DNA from: a virus
DNA: 64,000 nucleotides
Direction: 5' to 3' (one strand)
IMG/VR virus record: IMGVR_UViG_3300008116_000173
Coordinates: 1-64,000 of that record
The notes beneath the pieces were generated by a model. It saw only the letters and a program-made list of their open reading frames with translations. It ran no database searches and was not told the DNA's origin. How positions within the stretch are numbered: position 1 is the first letter of the stretch; each line of letters starts with the position of its first letter. A program made the translations under genes and the position numbers. This document shows positions 62,465-64,000 of the stretch, one piece after another.

Positions 62465-62848
62465 ATGGCAATAGGACCTCCTCCTCCTCCAGTAGACCCA
62501 AATCCTCCTGTAAGTGGGATTGAGGTTGAAGTAAGACCAGTAACACATCTGGAACTTGAAAAGATTAAGAATGATCCTTTTAAAGGTCCTGATCAAACTA
62601 AGGTTTTACGTTTGATGTACAAGAATAATGTTGAAATTATTCCTGCAACAGGTTGTACAGCAGTTAGGTATATGTACAGATATATAGCTAAACCAACACC
62701 TGTGTCACTGCAAAATAATGTCACATTTGTATTATCTGAACATATGCATCAAGAAATAGTTGATGAAGCTATTAAGATAGCATTAGAAGGTATAGAAGCT
62801 AAGCGTAATCAAACATTTACACCAATTGTAGATAACCAAAAAGAATAA
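62465..62848 (+). CDS. Head-tail connector protein, C-terminal part
   Basis: A 127-aa product starting with a proline-rich linker (GPPPPPVDPNPP) followed by VRPVTHLELEKIKNDPFKGP, RYIAKPTPVSL, SEHMHQEIVDEAIKIALEGIE. These are the C-terminal motifs of the same structural family whose N-terminal half is encoded 11 bp upstream in another frame. The two probably form a split protein, each with a start and stop, rather than a random truncation. The split falls in the linker. Confidence 0.65.
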   Translation: MAIGPPPPPVDPNPPVSGIEVEVRPVTHLELEKIKNDPFKGPDQTKVLRLMYKNNVEIIPATGCTAVRYMYRYIAKPTPVSLQNNVTFVLSEHMHQEIVDEAIKIALEGIEAKRNQTFTPIVDNQKE

Positions 62849-62860
62849 AAAAATTAAAAA

Positions 62861-63271
62861 ATGGCTAACATAAAAAATATCAAACCTGCATACTTCTTAG
62901 GAAGTTTGCTAACAAATCCTAAAGTTTTAGGTGGTAAAGTAGCTGAGATGATCACTGCTTTAACTGAAAAAAGCACTGTTACACAGGCTACAAGTATATC
63001 AACAGGAGTTACTATCAATGCTCAATCAGGTGTTATTACAACTGTAGCATTATCAACTGCTGCTGATACTGATTGTGGTTCATTTACTGTTACTAACAAT
63101 AAATGTTACTCAAACTCAGTAGTACTTTTAACTGTAGTTAATAGTGGTGCTGGTGCACCTATAGCAACTGTTACATCTGTAAGCAATGGTTCATTCATTG
63201 TTAAATTACGTAATGTACACAGCGCTACTGCACTTAACAGCGTATTAAAATTAAACTATCAAATAATCTAA
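62861..63271 (+). CDS. Putative capsid decoration / fibre-domain protein
   Basis: A 136-aa protein: a short helical N-terminus (LLTNPKVLGGKVAEMITAL) then a compact beta domain rich in Thr, Ser and Val (TQATSISTGVTINAQSGV; ATVTSVSNGSFIVKLRNVHSATALN). This pattern is frequent in small virion surface proteins of Bacteroidota phages and resembles a trimeric fibre or head-decoration domain. Function inferred. Confidence 0.65.
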   Translation: MANIKNIKPAYFLGSLLTNPKVLGGKVAEMITALTEKSTVTQATSISTGVTINAQSGVITTVALSTAADTDCGSFTVTNNKCYSNSVVLLTVVNSGAGAPIATVTSVSNGSFIVKLRNVHSATALNSVLKLNYQII

Positions 63272-63296
63272 ATTATTAATATTAAAACACAAAAAA

Positions 63297-64000
63297 ATGA
63301 ATAACTTACAAAGAGTTCAAAACATCTTCATCAGTAACGGTAGTGCTACTCCTGCTGGTGGTTCTGCTATTACCTCTGTTACACCTGGTGTAATTGGAGT
63401 ATATGGCACTGGTATGGCTGCTTTAACTGCAGGTAATACCGTATCAACTAGCACTAATACTGGTGCAATCTACATGGTAGAAGGTAAAACTGACGCTAGC
63501 GGTGTTAGTTATGTTAAACGTTCATCTAAAATAGATGGAATGTCTATACTTAGCTATCAAGCTGAATCTTATGCTCCTGCTCAACGTCAAGTATGGTCTA
63601 TTGGTTTTAACCGTGCTACTTCAGCTGGTCTTATTGAAGTGAATAATGATGTTAACTATAACTTCAGCATTCGTTTTAAGAATGACAAATGGTTATATTC
63701 AGAACGTCCTGAACTTCTTAATATCAACTTCCAATCTTCAAGTACTGCTACTCAATTAAGCATTGCTACTCAAGTTGCTAACTCTATCAATAACAGTGCT
63801 TACAAAAAGCAAGTTGTTGCTATTGTAGTTGGTGATGGTACTGGTGTTTATGGTGTAACTGGTGCTAGCAACTTTGGTGTTGAAATTACTGCTAAAGATG
63901 TTGATCAGTTCTTTAACAGCACTTATACTCCTAATAAAGTATATTTCTCTGTTCAAGTAAATGATGCTACTGGTTTTGGTACTTCTACAACTTGTACTGA
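63297..64000 (+). CDS. Virion structural protein, 3' truncated by window edge
   Basis: ATG at 63297 opens a frame still open at 64000 (about 234 residues visible). It starts MNNLQRVQNIFISNGSATP and has GQxG-like beta sections. Codon use is MCP-like (AAC, TTC, ATC, CGT frequent), predicting high abundance in the virion, as expected for an auxiliary capsid or tube-like protein. Exact role unknown. Confidence 0.6.
   Translation, partial: MNNLQRVQNIFISNGSATPAGGSAITSVTPGVIGVYGTGMAALTAGNTVSTSTNTGAIYMVEGKTDASGVSYVKRSSKIDGMSILSYQAESYAPAQRQVWSIGFNRATSAGLIEVNNDVNYNFSIRFKNDKWLYSERPELLNINFQSSSTATQLSIATQVANSINNSAYKKQVVAIVVGDGTGVYGVTGASNFGVEITAKDVDQFFNSTYTPNKVYFSVQVNDATGFGTSTTCT

Noticed and set aside
1-64000. 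Stop-codon recoding (TAG or TGA read through), known in some crAss-like phages
   Set aside because: TAA, TAG and TGA all end plausible genes here and large genes are intact under the standard code. No suppressor anticodon is readable in the tRNA-like element.
1-64000. CRISPR arrays, insertion sequences, integrase or attachment sites
   Set aside because: No regularly spaced repeats, transposase or recombinase motifs, or long terminal repeats were seen.

Overview
This window is phage DNA from a crAss-like phage (order Crassvirales) of a Bacteroidota host. It is AT-rich and almost fully coding. The architecture is diagnostic: giant virion proteins, one carrying a DxDxD RNA-polymerase motif; a late block with large terminase, portal, scaffold-like protein and HK97-type major capsid protein; and an oppositely oriented replication block with family B DNA polymerase, DnaB helicase and primase. 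Host evidence: genes are preceded by A-rich leaders without Shine-Dalgarno motifs (for example before 57448, 59727 and 61270), two promoter-like sites resemble the Bacteroides TTTG / TAnnTTTG type, and one secreted protein has a Bacteroidota-style signal peptide ending in HA-Q. The standard code fits: TAA, TAG and TGA all end genes. There is no integrase.

Layout. (1) 1-24660, plus strand: a left-truncated virion gene, a GG-motif structural protein, a 682-aa virion protein, a 3883-aa protein with a zincin-like motif, a virion-RNAP motif (D2821-F-D-F-D2825) and a C-terminal FGSN/macro-like domain, and a 2056-aa partner with ADP-ribosyltransferase-like and nucleotidyltransferase-like regions. 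A bidirectional terminator (24685-24714) separates it from the next block.

(2) 49729 down to 24736, minus strand: transcription starts with a run of tiny genes (several membrane or secreted), then a tRNA-like element, a spore-photoproduct-lyase-like radical SAM protein, a phosphoesterase and DNA polymerase B. Next comes a peptide-bond-forming cassette at 35384-41367 (ATP-grasp, two different COOH-NH2 ligases, two class II glutamine amidotransferases). The block ends with helicase, RecA-like ATPase, SSB-like protein, primase, nucleases, B12-dependent ribonucleotide reductase, dNTP-hydrolase-like protein, DEDDy exonuclease and MazG.

(3) About 49.73-50.02 kb: a divergent, G-run-containing control region. 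(4) 49829-64000, plus strand: small regulatory and DNA-binding proteins, a structured noncoding stretch, TerL, portal, two tandem ferritin-fold proteins, scaffold, major capsid protein and connector/decoration genes, running off the right edge.

How it fits together. The giant proteins at the left are probably packaged and injected to transcribe early genes, as in other crAss-like phages. The minus block replicates DNA and supplies nucleotides in an anaerobic host. The plus block at the right builds heads. The most unusual content is the amidoligase/GATase/ATP-grasp cassette (reported, from memory, in phiEco32-like phages), the tandem ferritin-like genes inside the head operon, and a compositionally distinct effector-domain module (about 17880-21460) across the junction of the two giant genes. 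All functions are inferred from reading motifs by eye; no database search was run.
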